A DNA stretch of 64,000 nucleotides, from positions 21,757,642-21,821,641 of the forward strand of contig JARUPZ010000001.1 of NCBI GenBank assembly GCA_031213475.1, written 5' to 3'. The stretch comes from Nereocystis luetkeana (lineage: Eukaryota; Sar; Phaeophyceae; Laminariales; Laminariaceae). Numbering within the stretch: position 1 is the first letter of the stretch; each line of letters begins with the position of its first letter. Shown piece after piece: positions 46,236-56,377 of the stretch. The notes under the pieces are model-generated. The model worked only from the letters and a program-made list of their open reading frames with translations, did no database searches and had not been told where the DNA came from. Both the position numbers and the translations under genes were made by a program.

Positions 46236-46504
46236 TATTAGTACGAAGAGATATATTCGAAAGGGAACGAAAATTTCACGTCGGGTATGTTTCCATATTT
46301 TTTTACGAACATTATTTGGTAGTAAACGAGTCGCGAACTCAGTTACCTGCAATTGACATATCCGCGACGCATCATCATGCTGGGCGAACGAGGATGGTTG
46401 TGCTGAAGTCTCATGCTGGTCTTGAAAGAAGGAACATTTAGACAGAGAGTGCGTACATATGTATACGCGGTCGTATATATCCGTGACGTTTAGGTTCATT
46501 TTAT

Positions 46505-46834
46505 ATGAAAAAAAAACAAAAGTCGTCAGAAGTAACAGCAGCAGCACATCACCAGGCGTGGCGGCGGCATCGACCACAGCAGCCGCAGCAGGGCACACGA
46601 AGCCAAAGTCAGCGTCGTGCACTTGGCGTGTTCACGTTTGTGACAGAAGAACACCTAGCCGTTTTATGGGAAAAGCCCGATGTTTTTTTTTCTGCTTGCA
46701 CTCAACTGGTGAGTATAGATACAGGCTTTAGGTTTTTGTTGCATCGCGCTCGCCGCCGCAACAACGGCCAAACAGCATTGATTGCTTCCATTGTGCATCG
46801 TCGGAAATTCTCTTTCGTACTGTACCAGGTATAG
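46505..46834 (+). other. Unassigned open frame
   Basis: A 109-codon frame with an internal stretch (GVFTFVTEEHLAVLWEKPDV) that looks protein-like, preceded by a CAG-rich part. It contains GGTGAGTAT at about 46709, which could be a splice donor. Not recognised; it may be an exon or chance. Confidence 0.2.
46823..46831. repeat. TACCAGGTA motif
   Basis: Isolated copy. A TACCTGGTA follows at 47088-47096. Confidence 0.9.
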
Positions 46835-47122
46835 TATGCAGGAAGACCGGCGGTCCTACCGCAACCCCACGTGGGGTGTGAAGTGCCGAGGGGAAAATGT
46901 TGCCCGAGTTTGGATGGAACTCGTACTATTAATACTCCGTATATTATTATTATGCTTATTGCCATCCGACAACAATGTGTAGTGTTGTTCTAATAAACGA
47001 CTGACAGAAAGTGAAGAACTCTCCAGAACCAAAGCGCGGCAGTATCCTACGACAAGATGTGACGTATTGTTTCTGAGCCTACCGAGGTACCTGGTACCGG
47101 CTAATCAAAGTATTGCGAACGA

Positions 47123-47480
47123 CGATAAAGAGTAGGGCCCACGTCTAGCGTATGCCAGTAGTATCTAAAACTACTCCCGTGTATGGATTTGCGCCAGTCG
47201 GAGAGACTTTGTAAATCTGCGTTGGATATTTCAGAACTTGATGGTCAACTTGACAAACAACAACAACGATAAAAGAGTAGGGCCCACGTCTAGCGTATAC
47301 GAGTATCTAAAAATTCTCCTGTGTATGGATTTGCACCAGTCGGAGAGACTTTGTAAATCGGCGTTGGATATTTCAGAACTTGATGGTCAACTCGACAAAC
47401 AACCATTCCGCAGAACCAATTCCCAGAAATTGTTTAACGAGGGAAAAGTGCTGTGAGTACTGTACGTTGATGATGAAGAG
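47123..47480. repeat. Tandem duplication, 144-bp unit
   Basis: Two units share GAGTAGGGCCCACGTCTAGC, GTGTATGGATTTGC, CAGTCGGAGAGACTTTGTAA and GATGGTCAACT. A weaker third start (GATGAAGAGTAG) is at about 47470. Confidence 0.85.
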
Positions 47481-48203
47481 TAGAAACCAAGCCAAGCGTC
47501 AACAAGTAATACTCCTGTTGTTGGGATTCGGATCCAGATCTATGAGCGAGCAGTATCGTCGTTGATGACCAGAGATTTTGCCAGTAGTAGAGAACACCGT
47601 AAATTTGTCCGAGTCTCCTGGTATTGGGTGATCATTCCCCCTCCGTCACAACCCACAACTCATCATACATCGTCTCCCAAGGAAAGGAACACATCAGAGC
47701 AAGTGCCAGACCTCCGACCAAGCCAAGGCGCAGTCAGCGAGTGTTCGAGTGGAGGCCGTTCCCAGTGAACTGAAACGAGCAGAGGGAGGAAGGAAGGCCA
47801 GTCGAGTACGTAAGTAAGTGCTACTGCTGCCGTACTGCTTGTTGTAGAGTCGATTGGTTTGGTGTGTACCAGTAGGACTTTTTTTTCCGACAAACAACCT
47901 TCACGTGTCGGGATTTTACACGTAGTTATTTATGTGCAGTTTACAGGAGCTCAAGAGCTTCTCCATAAAGAGCTCGCAGCCACGAGATAGATACGAACCG
48001 ACCAGGCGGCCCTGTGATGATGGCAGCCGGTCAGGTATTAAGGACGGGCCAAAAGCCCCTCGTCACAAGCAGCAGCAGTGGCGCTATACCCATACGGGTG
48101 ATCTGCAGAGGTTCCTCACCCCGTGATTTGACATTATACGCATGAAGTTTGCTGTTGGATTCGCCGAAATACTTCGAAGTATGAATATCAATAATATACC
48201 ACG

Positions 48204-48319
48204 TACCAGGTAGGTATCTAACCTTGAATCGCCGAAAATGATAAGGTGTGGCGCAAGTCGCCGCGGCGGCACGGATACCGCAGTTTTTTTTCCGCACTAC
48301 TAGACGACGATCTGTCCAC

Positions 48320-48360
<41 letters not shown>

Positions 48361-48810
48361 GATACGCCTTGCAAGTTAACAATGCCCTGGTACCCTGCTA
48401 GAACCGTGTGCTGCTGTGTGCTGGTACGTAGCAGTGTTGCTGCAGTATTTATAGTGGCCTGCCGTAAGTTCCCTGATGGTACAGTCTACCTGGTACACCG
48501 GTTAGTGTAGTCAGCATCCACTGATCTCCAGCATCCACAACACGGACCATGCATGGCAGTGGCACGTGACTACTGCTTGCTGCTGCTATTCATAAGAGGG
48601 GCTGTGGACTCTGTGAGGTGTGATGCCACCAGCAGCAGTGTAGCATGGCTCGTAGCATGTTTACGCTGTCAAGCCAGTAATCGATGTTGACGACCTGGCG
48701 TGATATTTTGCAGAGGCGGTGCTGGTATCAACTATTGTACCTCGTATCAACCATTATTGCATCAATTTTACTCTACTCGTCGAGTCTAAACGAATACATC
48801 ATACCAGGTA
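48204..48810. repeat. Three dispersed TACC(A/T)GGTA motifs
   Basis: Exact copies at 48204-48212 (A), 48487-48495 (T) and 48802-48810 (A) within 0.6 kb of non-coding sequence. A further TACCTGGTA is at 49569-49577. Confidence 0.9.
48317..48361. repeat. (CAA)n microsatellite
   Basis: About 14 CAA/AAC units. Confidence 0.9.
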
Positions 48811-49644
48811 CAGAGTGCCGCATCCGCATATACCACGGGAGTTTATTTTTCGGTGGCTGTGCTGTCTCTACCCGACCAAGGCCCTAGGCTTGTCTTGTTT
48901 GCTACATATATATTCTCGTTCGCAGTATCTTTCACTTGCTGCTGCTTCGTGGTGGTCGTGTGTATCTTTCACAAAACAGTATACTTGTACTCGTACGCGG
49001 CAATACACTGGACTACAAGGTTGAACATCCCCCACGCCCACGAGCAACGGACAGCCCTACAACAGTCGAATACTATCAGTTGGTCTGCGCATCGTACTTG
49101 CTCGAGTTTCATACAACGACTTTGAGTTATCTTTGATGGTTGTCCTTGGACGTAATCTGCGGGCAACTGCTGCGTGTCTGCACACAAGTATTTCTTCTGT
49201 CTGGTATGGCTGTTCGCTGTATTTTTGTTTTTTCGAACCACAAAGATACCCCGTCCTTCAATCAACAGGGATCCAGGCACAGAACGGCCACTTGACAACT
49301 ATACCCAAAGATACGGCAGCGGCAGGACCTAAAATCATGAACTATAGGCGACTCTTGGGTGATAGTCTGTACTTGTACTTGCACTTGCACTACGAGTACT
49401 ACTGCTGTTGTACGGCATCAGCATCATCCGTTACTTTGTACTCGTCGGTAGCGTCTGACTCGGGAGACGCATAGGCTCGTGCGGGTATTGAGGATTTTTT
49501 TGTTTCGAAATGGATCCCGCCCGTCAGTCTGACGGTTGGAAACTGAGTGCATGTCGGAACATAATATATACCTGGTATGGTGGTTGGACTCCAAGCACCA
49601 TATATATTATGTTTCGGCACCTACCTATTAATAGGACAGGTGAC

Positions 49645-51160
49645 GATGATCTAGATCATCTAGATCTTTTTTCACATAAATATATATATACGAAAAAGTT
49701 GTGCACATCTAGATCATAAAGATCTCACCCGGCGAAACATGTGCAGATCATGCAGATCACACAGATCCCATCCGGCGAACATGTACTGGTACAGTTTAGG
49801 CAGATCATACAGATCCCACCTTCTGGAACATGTGCAGATCACGCAGATCTGCAGATCCCACCAGGCGAAACACGTATGTATGGTCTAGATCATACAAATC
49901 CCACCCACCGAAACATATATGTAAGATCTAGATTATACAGATCCATCCGGGCATATATTATCATATATATATAAGGCAAACATGTGCAGATCAGGCAGAT
50001 CATACAGATCATACCCGGGCAAACCTGTATGCTAGATCTAGATCATACAGACCCATCTGGTGAAACATGTGGAGATCATGCAGATCATACAGATCCCACC
50101 TGGCGAACATGTGCAGATCGCGCAGATCATGCAGATCCCACCTGGCGAAACATGTATGTAAGACCTAGATGGTACAGATCCCACCCGTGCGTACGATCTA
50201 GATCATACCGATCGCACACGGCCTAATGTGTGTGCAAGATCCAACTCGATCGGTTCGCCTCCGGGATCCGCCGGGGAACCTACTTCCGGTCCGCTGTCGA
50301 CATCATCTGCTGTCCCAATGCCACTATCAGAGCCTGCCCCCGACAGCTGATATCCCGTACGTAGTTTGTAAGCGACGGCATGCTTGCGCAGTTGTGGCTG
50401 TGTGGTTCATGGGGGGGAGTTTGAGCTGCCAGCCGCCACCACCACCGTGGGCGCCGATGCTGTCGATGTATGTCAGATCTCGTATACAACGGTTCCGATA
50501 TACACGAGCCAACGCATATAATCACCCGCGAGCAAACATAGACATGCGCATCTTCATCTGTGAGTGCAATGTGGCAGATCATGCAGATCATACAGATCCC
50601 ACCTGGCAAACATTTATGTGCAGATCACCCAGAAGATCCCACCTGGCGCAACATGTATGTAAGATCTGTAATAGATTATACAGATTTCACCAGGCGCAAC
50701 ATGTATGTAAGATCTAGATCATATAGATCCCACTTTATGAAACATGTGCAGATCACGCAGATCTGCAGATCCCACCTGGTGAAACATGTATGTATGATCT
50801 AGATCATGCAGATCCCATCCACTGGAACATGTATGCAATATCTAGATCATGCAGATCCCTCCAGGCATGTACGATATAGGTCTCGCAGATCATATATGTC
50901 CCACCAGTCAAACACGTGCAGATCAGGCAGATCACACAAATCATGCCCGGGCAAACCGTGTGTGTAAGATCTAGATCATATAGATTTCACACACCTAAAT
51001 ATGTACGTAATATCTAGATCATACAGATACCACCCAGGCAAACGTGTACATAATATCTAGATCGCACATATCCTATACAGCAAACATGATCTAGATCCCG
51101 AAGATCCCTGTAGTTTAGGGATCTATCTACCCCAAAAGATCTAGATCCCGAAAATGGGAT
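49645..51160. repeat. GATC-rich degenerate minisatellite, about 1.5 kb
   Basis: Irregular units of about 40-65 bp are built from three phrases: GCAGATCATGCAGATC, ATACAGATCCCACCTGG, and ACATGTATGTAAGATCTAGA. GATC occurs dozens of times, often as the palindrome AGATCTAGATC. A block of about 350 bp without the repeat (50226-50570) splits the array. Short frames inside are by-products rich in DHADHTDP. Confidence 0.9.
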
Positions 51161-51286
51161 ATGATCTGTCCCAGGTGTGGTATTGCCCTCACCGAGCGGT
51201 CGTACTCGTACCTGCGGCACTACACACAGCACCGGATATCTGATGGGAAACAGGGAAGCTTGATTTCATACGTTAGAGAGGGTTGA
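51161..51286 (+). CDS. Possible 41-codon frame with a C2H2-like zinc motif
   Basis: The frame starts MICPRCGIALTERSYSYLRH and continues YTQH, giving Cys-x2-Cys-x13-His-x3-His. One more residue than the usual 12 separates the second Cys from the first His. It begins in the last unit of the GATC array and ends at TGA 51284-51286. It may be a fragment of a larger zinc-finger gene or chance; no promoter or partner was seen. Confidence 0.25.
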   Translation: MICPRCGIALTERSYSYLRHYTQHRISDGKQGSLISYVREG

Positions 51287-52064
51287 TGTTCAGTAATAAC
51301 AAGAGAAGGACTGTAGTCCATCTCAGCCTCTCTTCCTCGTACTATCGGCTGTGCTTCTTGGTGCTACAGTACGACCTGGTATATAATAGGTGGCATGTAG
51401 TGCTGTTCAACGCAGGGGTTTTGCCCAAGGGGCTACGCACGGGTCTAGATGCATGTAGGTGCGTGTAGTCGTAATGTTCGACGCGCGCAGGTAACAGCAT
51501 TGGTGGTGCTCGTAGTGTTGTACACTTTTCCTGTTAGCTGCGGGGTTCCCACTTTAGCACACGTTGAGTAGTGCCGGCCGCTCTCAAATTGCGTTTGGAA
51601 TCGCATGGCACAGATAGGATTTGCCTGTGTGGCAGTGCGCGAAGTAGTGTTTGTTGCCGCTCAGGTGCTGGCTTGGCGTAGTTGGCTGGCGCATACCACC
51701 GCCACACGGAGACCGTTTTTGGCAATACGCTGCTGCGCAAGGCAGACCCATCCGTCATGATGGTGTACCGCCGTACTGGCCAGCTTTGTGAAACAACACG
51801 ATGGATTGTATAGTTATCCCTCACTTCAGACTTCTGAACGGATCAAATGTGACGAGGCAATCGTAACGCGGTTCTTCACATAATGCTCTAAGATTCCTCC
51901 AAATCCCCTCCGTGTCCACGAACACCAGTAGTAACAGCTCAATCCCCCTTCCCCTCCCCCACACCCTCCTTGTTTCAATGCCGTGCTGCGTGTGTCATGT
52001 ATGTGCTCACTGTGTGGTTGATAGAAGCTGCAGGTGCGTCCGAGAATCTCGAAACAAAACCACG

Positions 52065-52125
52065 ATGCGCGTCGAATGTGTGCTTCTGGGACTGGTGGGT
52101 CTCTCTTCCCTACACGTGTCCAGCG
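52065..52125 (+). CDS. Probable exon 1 of the beta-helix gene (signal peptide)
   Basis: ATG at 52065 starts MRVECVLLGLVGLSSLHVSS, a typical secretory signal: one Arg, then a hydrophobic run, then small residues. It is followed directly by a donor, G|GTGAGC. It ends one nucleotide into a codon. The exon beginning at 56378 needs exactly one nucleotide from upstream to keep the beta-helix frame, and the join gives a Glu codon. The total then becomes 1263 nt, a whole number of codons. The intron would be 4.25 kb, longer than the others, so another first exon remains possible. Confidence 0.5.
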
Positions 52126-52215
52126 GTGAGCACTCGTTTTGACGGTTTCTGATGGGATTCTTCCTCCAACAAGTAGCCACTCAAATCGGTCGGCACAGAG
52201 AGGCACAGGACACCG

Positions 52216-52280
52216 CAATAGCTCACTCACTCCGGAAAGCATGAATCAATAGCTCACTCACTCCGGAAAGCGTGAATCAA
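52216..52280. repeat. 31-bp tandem duplication
   Basis: AATAGCTCACTCACTCCGGA plus AAGCxTGAATC occurs twice head to tail, inside the proposed first intron. Confidence 0.85.
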
Positions 52281-52285
52281 TAGGC

Positions 52286-55080
52286 ACACAATGCAACGAT
52301 GCACGCAGACAGGCGCAGCCCATTGTTCCTGGTACACACACGGCAGCGTAGTGCGGTATTTCGCACGCAGTCACGAGCGGGAAATTATAAAAAAGGGGAA
52401 TACAAGCGCAGCAGGCATGGCAAGTTTTCGATTAAGGCATCCCACGAAAAGCAAAGCATCGGTAGAAGGGACGATCAAGGTGTGGCCGATATGTTTTACG
52501 CACTGCTCATGAGGGCAAGTACTCTTCGGTCCACCTAAAGGCCACTCCTAACAAATAAAAAACATCACAATTCGTGATATCTTAGTCATGAATAGTGATC
52601 AGATTGTCGTGAATCACGACAAAAAAAAACAAGATTCATGACGCCTTTTTTTGGGTTTTCCCTTAGAGCCGGTCTTAACGAGGGAAAAAAAAACAAACAA
52701 AAAACAAAATAAAAAGAACAGACTCTCGATTTTTCGAAGCAAAATGCGGGTCGAGTCCTAACGAGAAAAAAAGACGAAACAAAACGAAACAAAAAGAAGC
52801 CGACTCGATTATTCACGCGATGCAATTTTTCAGAATGATTCAGCCGCCACAGCACGTGATTCCCGGCGATAGCGCTCGACAGTGACGGTGTATACATACA
52901 ACTCGCACACGTGAGGCACCCTCCACAGCATGCGGTTCTCGTGGCCCAACCCGGTCCCTCCGGAGTGCCATAGAACTTGTGTTTCGGCCATCGCTGTTCG
53001 ATAGCAGACGTTTAAATGTTGGGTGGGACTCATGTCGAAAAATGTACCGTCACGGCCACTTCCTGATCCTCCGGTTTCTTACGAGGGTCCCCCATGGTGA
53101 TTTGACAATTTTTTTTTTTCTGAATTCGGGGAAACGAAAGGACGATGTTGATCTCGACACTGACATCGCTTTTTTTTGCTACGAAGTACGCCATAGTTGG
53201 ACAGCAAGTAAGTGCTGCTGATAGGTCGGGAGCTTTGTAGGATAGGACTATAGAGGTGGTGGTGGTGATAGGTAGAGAGCAGACAGCAGGAGCAATAGGG
53301 GAAGAGGCGAGATCGCCTGACGGGCGTCGCACGACGTAAATTAATAATGCAAACATGTTGTCATTCGACAAAAAGTGCGACGTAAAACACAGTATCATAC
53401 ACCACAGGCAACCAGACTAGTTTATCGGTAGTTATGCCACACTGACCGAACATGCCTCCACGAGTTACAGCAGTGCTTATGATGTGTACTACCAACTACG
53501 CACCCTTGACCGTCGCCTTTGACTTGGGCTGTTCGATTCAACGAAACGCATTTGCAGAGCTCACCCACACACTAACCCACCCAGACACACCCACCCACCC
53601 CACGACCATTCCACCGACCCACCCTCTCGCGCTTGCTCGTGTTCACGTTCCTCCTTCTGTGTCAAATGGATGAATGCAGGCACTTCGTGCAGCAATGGCC
53701 TTCAGGGTGTTCAGCTGAGCGAAATTTGCTGCGCAGCTGAGTGCGAGATATGCGGAGGAGTCGGTTGCAGCCAGCGTCCCGGCGGCCAGGTTAGTTAGTT
53801 GGTGATTTGTGCTAGTCTTACTTGCCTCATTCTGCATCCCGTCATCGCCTGCACCAGTCCGTACGCCCCCTCCCCTGCCCACGTCCCACCCAGAAGCATT
53901 TCCGCGTTTCTTCTTGGTGTCCTTTGACGAGAGGCGTGCCTATCTTTTCCGTTTTGTTGTCCGCGTGCTATCTCTTCATGAAACAGTCCTTCGCTTCGAC
54001 GCCCCCCCTGTACATCCTCTCACGTTTCCTTTACCAACGTGGGTTACAGCACCCTACCTGCACAATCATCATGAAACATATTGCCTTACCTGCATATTGC
54101 CGGTTTGACAATGTCGGTACTCTGACATGTTGCCGGTGGAAAAGCTAGACACGGGTGAAGTAAACCAACGCGGTAGTGTGCGGAATAGTGCCGTTGCCCG
54201 CTGTACCGTTGGCAGGTTAACCTGGTACACACCGGCGCGATGGAGTGATCACTACTGTGACGACACGCCCGAAGTTGGGTACTTACGTCAGGACAAGTGC
54301 ACGGTCAGCGATTACAGGGCCTGTTAATAGTGTTCCACACCTAAGCAATACACCGGGAGTACATTGGGGTCCAGTCAGAAACAATGGCAAAAGTGAAGTA
54401 TAACAATATTTTTCACACTCACTCGCGTGGTGCGCGTAATTCAACGCGTGCATTTGTTTTAACCCCCCACCGAAACAGACACCTCGGAAACTCCACGCAT
54501 GAGTGAGACACATCGACCCACGCCTGGGAGGCAGGCGCGTTCGCCCACCCGGTTGCCCTGCCCACAACAAACTCCCAGCTCCACACTTGTGGAGTACCTG
54601 TTTGGTGAAATCTCCTGGTGCGTCAGCACATCTATTTACGCCTGGCAGACAAGCAATCGTATACGCATCGTCTGGGCTGTTTGGGCCCACGGCAACCTCC
54701 CGCCCTGACGAACGCACTTTTTGTGCTGTGACCCTTGGTGTACCGGTTGACAGGACCGTTGCTGTACCAGCCTAATCGAGATAAGCGGGAAAATGTGCAC
54801 CGATACGAAGGCCGCGCCGTGCATAATGGATGACAGTGGTGATAGCGAAGAAGAAGAAGAAGACGAAAAAGACGAAGGTGCGAGGCATAATGCTTAGGGT
54901 TTGATATCGCACCAAAGCATATCGTATCGTGAGTTTCAATGAAATATTGAATATATCTTTGGGTTAGGCTTTCAATAAATATGTACGTATGTCATATCTA
55001 ATATATCTTTGCCCTCCATCCCCTACGTATAGCACCCCTGTGTTTCGTGTGGAGATACAACTGAACGAAATACTCCACGT
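52286..55080. other. Non-coding, within the proposed first intron
   Basis: Frames of up to 144 codons (for example 54283-54717, minus) show no family I know. A-rich runs lie at 52620-52720. If exon 1 is right, all of this is intron. Confidence 0.35.
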
Positions 55081-55086
55081 GTCAGA

Positions 55087-55790
55087 CCCATGCTAATGGA
55101 AACGCGAAGTCAAGAGGTTTTGCTTTCTAAAGTATTGCTTTTAAAGAACAGCAAGCTGTGTGGAAAAAATGAAAATATGTTTGATTTATTCTTTTTTTCA
55201 AACGGTTGCAGGCGGTGCAATGTGTTTTTTCTCGTTTCAAACAGTCAACAAGCTGATAAAAATCAGCTCGTCCGATGATAGACGCTTGATTTCGACATAG
55301 ACTCAGCCCACGGCCAACGAATTATCTTACATTCTCGAAGACAGCAGGTGAATCCATTGTCTAAGAGGCGAGAGCTTGCCGGCGGCGTCCTACGGTATCC
55401 TCCCAAAAACGCTGAAAAACGTTTTCTTCGCTGCCATTCGAGACGGATCGAGGATTTTTTGCCATCGGTTTTGTGCACACGAGCGGCCAATTGGATTATG
55501 TTTATCATACTCCTGACCAGCGCCCGCAACATGTCACCGGCCATTGTGTGAGCACGGTGACCCTAGGGTGGGTCGGAGCCCCTCACGAGCGCCCTCCGTT
55601 CAGAATTAATTATTCATGACGCAGTGGTTCGTTTTGTGGATCGATGTCTTGTCAAGAATTCGGAATCTCGCCGCTTCGAGTCAAACATCCGCCTGAGTTT
55701 TTCTGAAGCTGATTTCGGCCCAACATCGGTCACAGCATTATTTTTTCCCCGGGCTTTTCCAAAATTCGGAACTTTCATTTTTTCAAGAAA
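55087..55790. repeat. Left arm of a large inverted repeat around exon 2
   Basis: Reverse-complement similarity to 56835-57545 is followed through several landmarks: GCTCGTCCGATGAT, CGTCCTACGGTATCCTCCCA, CCTAGGGTGGGTCGGAGCCC, CGAATCTCGCCGCTTCGA and GGCCCAACATCGG. Arms are about 0.7 kb and clearly diverged. It is probably a fold-back element or two inverted copies of one element. Confidence 0.8.
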
Positions 55791-56377
55791 CGTGCCCATC
55801 GCAAGCTGTACCTGAAGAATGCTGACCGCTATCTTGCGAATTCACTTTTTCATGGGAACTCTGCGTTTACGTTGGCATAGGTCTCAAACATCAAAACCAT
55901 CGCATCGATTTGTTTTTTTGTTGATCGGCCTCGTGTCCATGCCGAATACCGTTCGACGTCGAAACACCGTCTGCATATTGGTGCTACTACGGCAGTTGTT
56001 TTTTGCTATTATATTCCGTAAGAGATCTACCGTGTCAGCACGTCTGCACCAGCTTTTGTGGCAATGGCACGCAACGGCGTGCCTAGTATATATATGGGTT
56101 GTAGCTCATGGTGGCGTGGGAGGACGAAACCCGCAATCCAAGACAGTGTTGGAATTTAGCATCGAAAATGAAGGATCGGAACGATTTGCCGACGTTTGAC
56201 ACCAGAATATTATTAGGCGTAGTGAAAGGAAAGACAAAAAACAAAAAATGCGAATCCGACCGGCGGTTCTTCGATTGAAGAAAAATATATTACGTCCTTT
56301 TAAATCTGTTGCACGATCTTACACTCTGAGATGTGACCTTTCTCACCCGCCGCTTGGTTGCCCCCCCCTCTTCGCAG

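Noticed and set aside
49645-51160. CRISPR array or centromeric satellite
   Set aside because: Units are irregular in length and content, with no spacer pattern and only 1.5 kb in total.
54283-54717. 144-codon minus-strand frame as a gene
   Set aside because: No recognisable motif; it lies within the proposed first intron and overlaps equally open plus frames.
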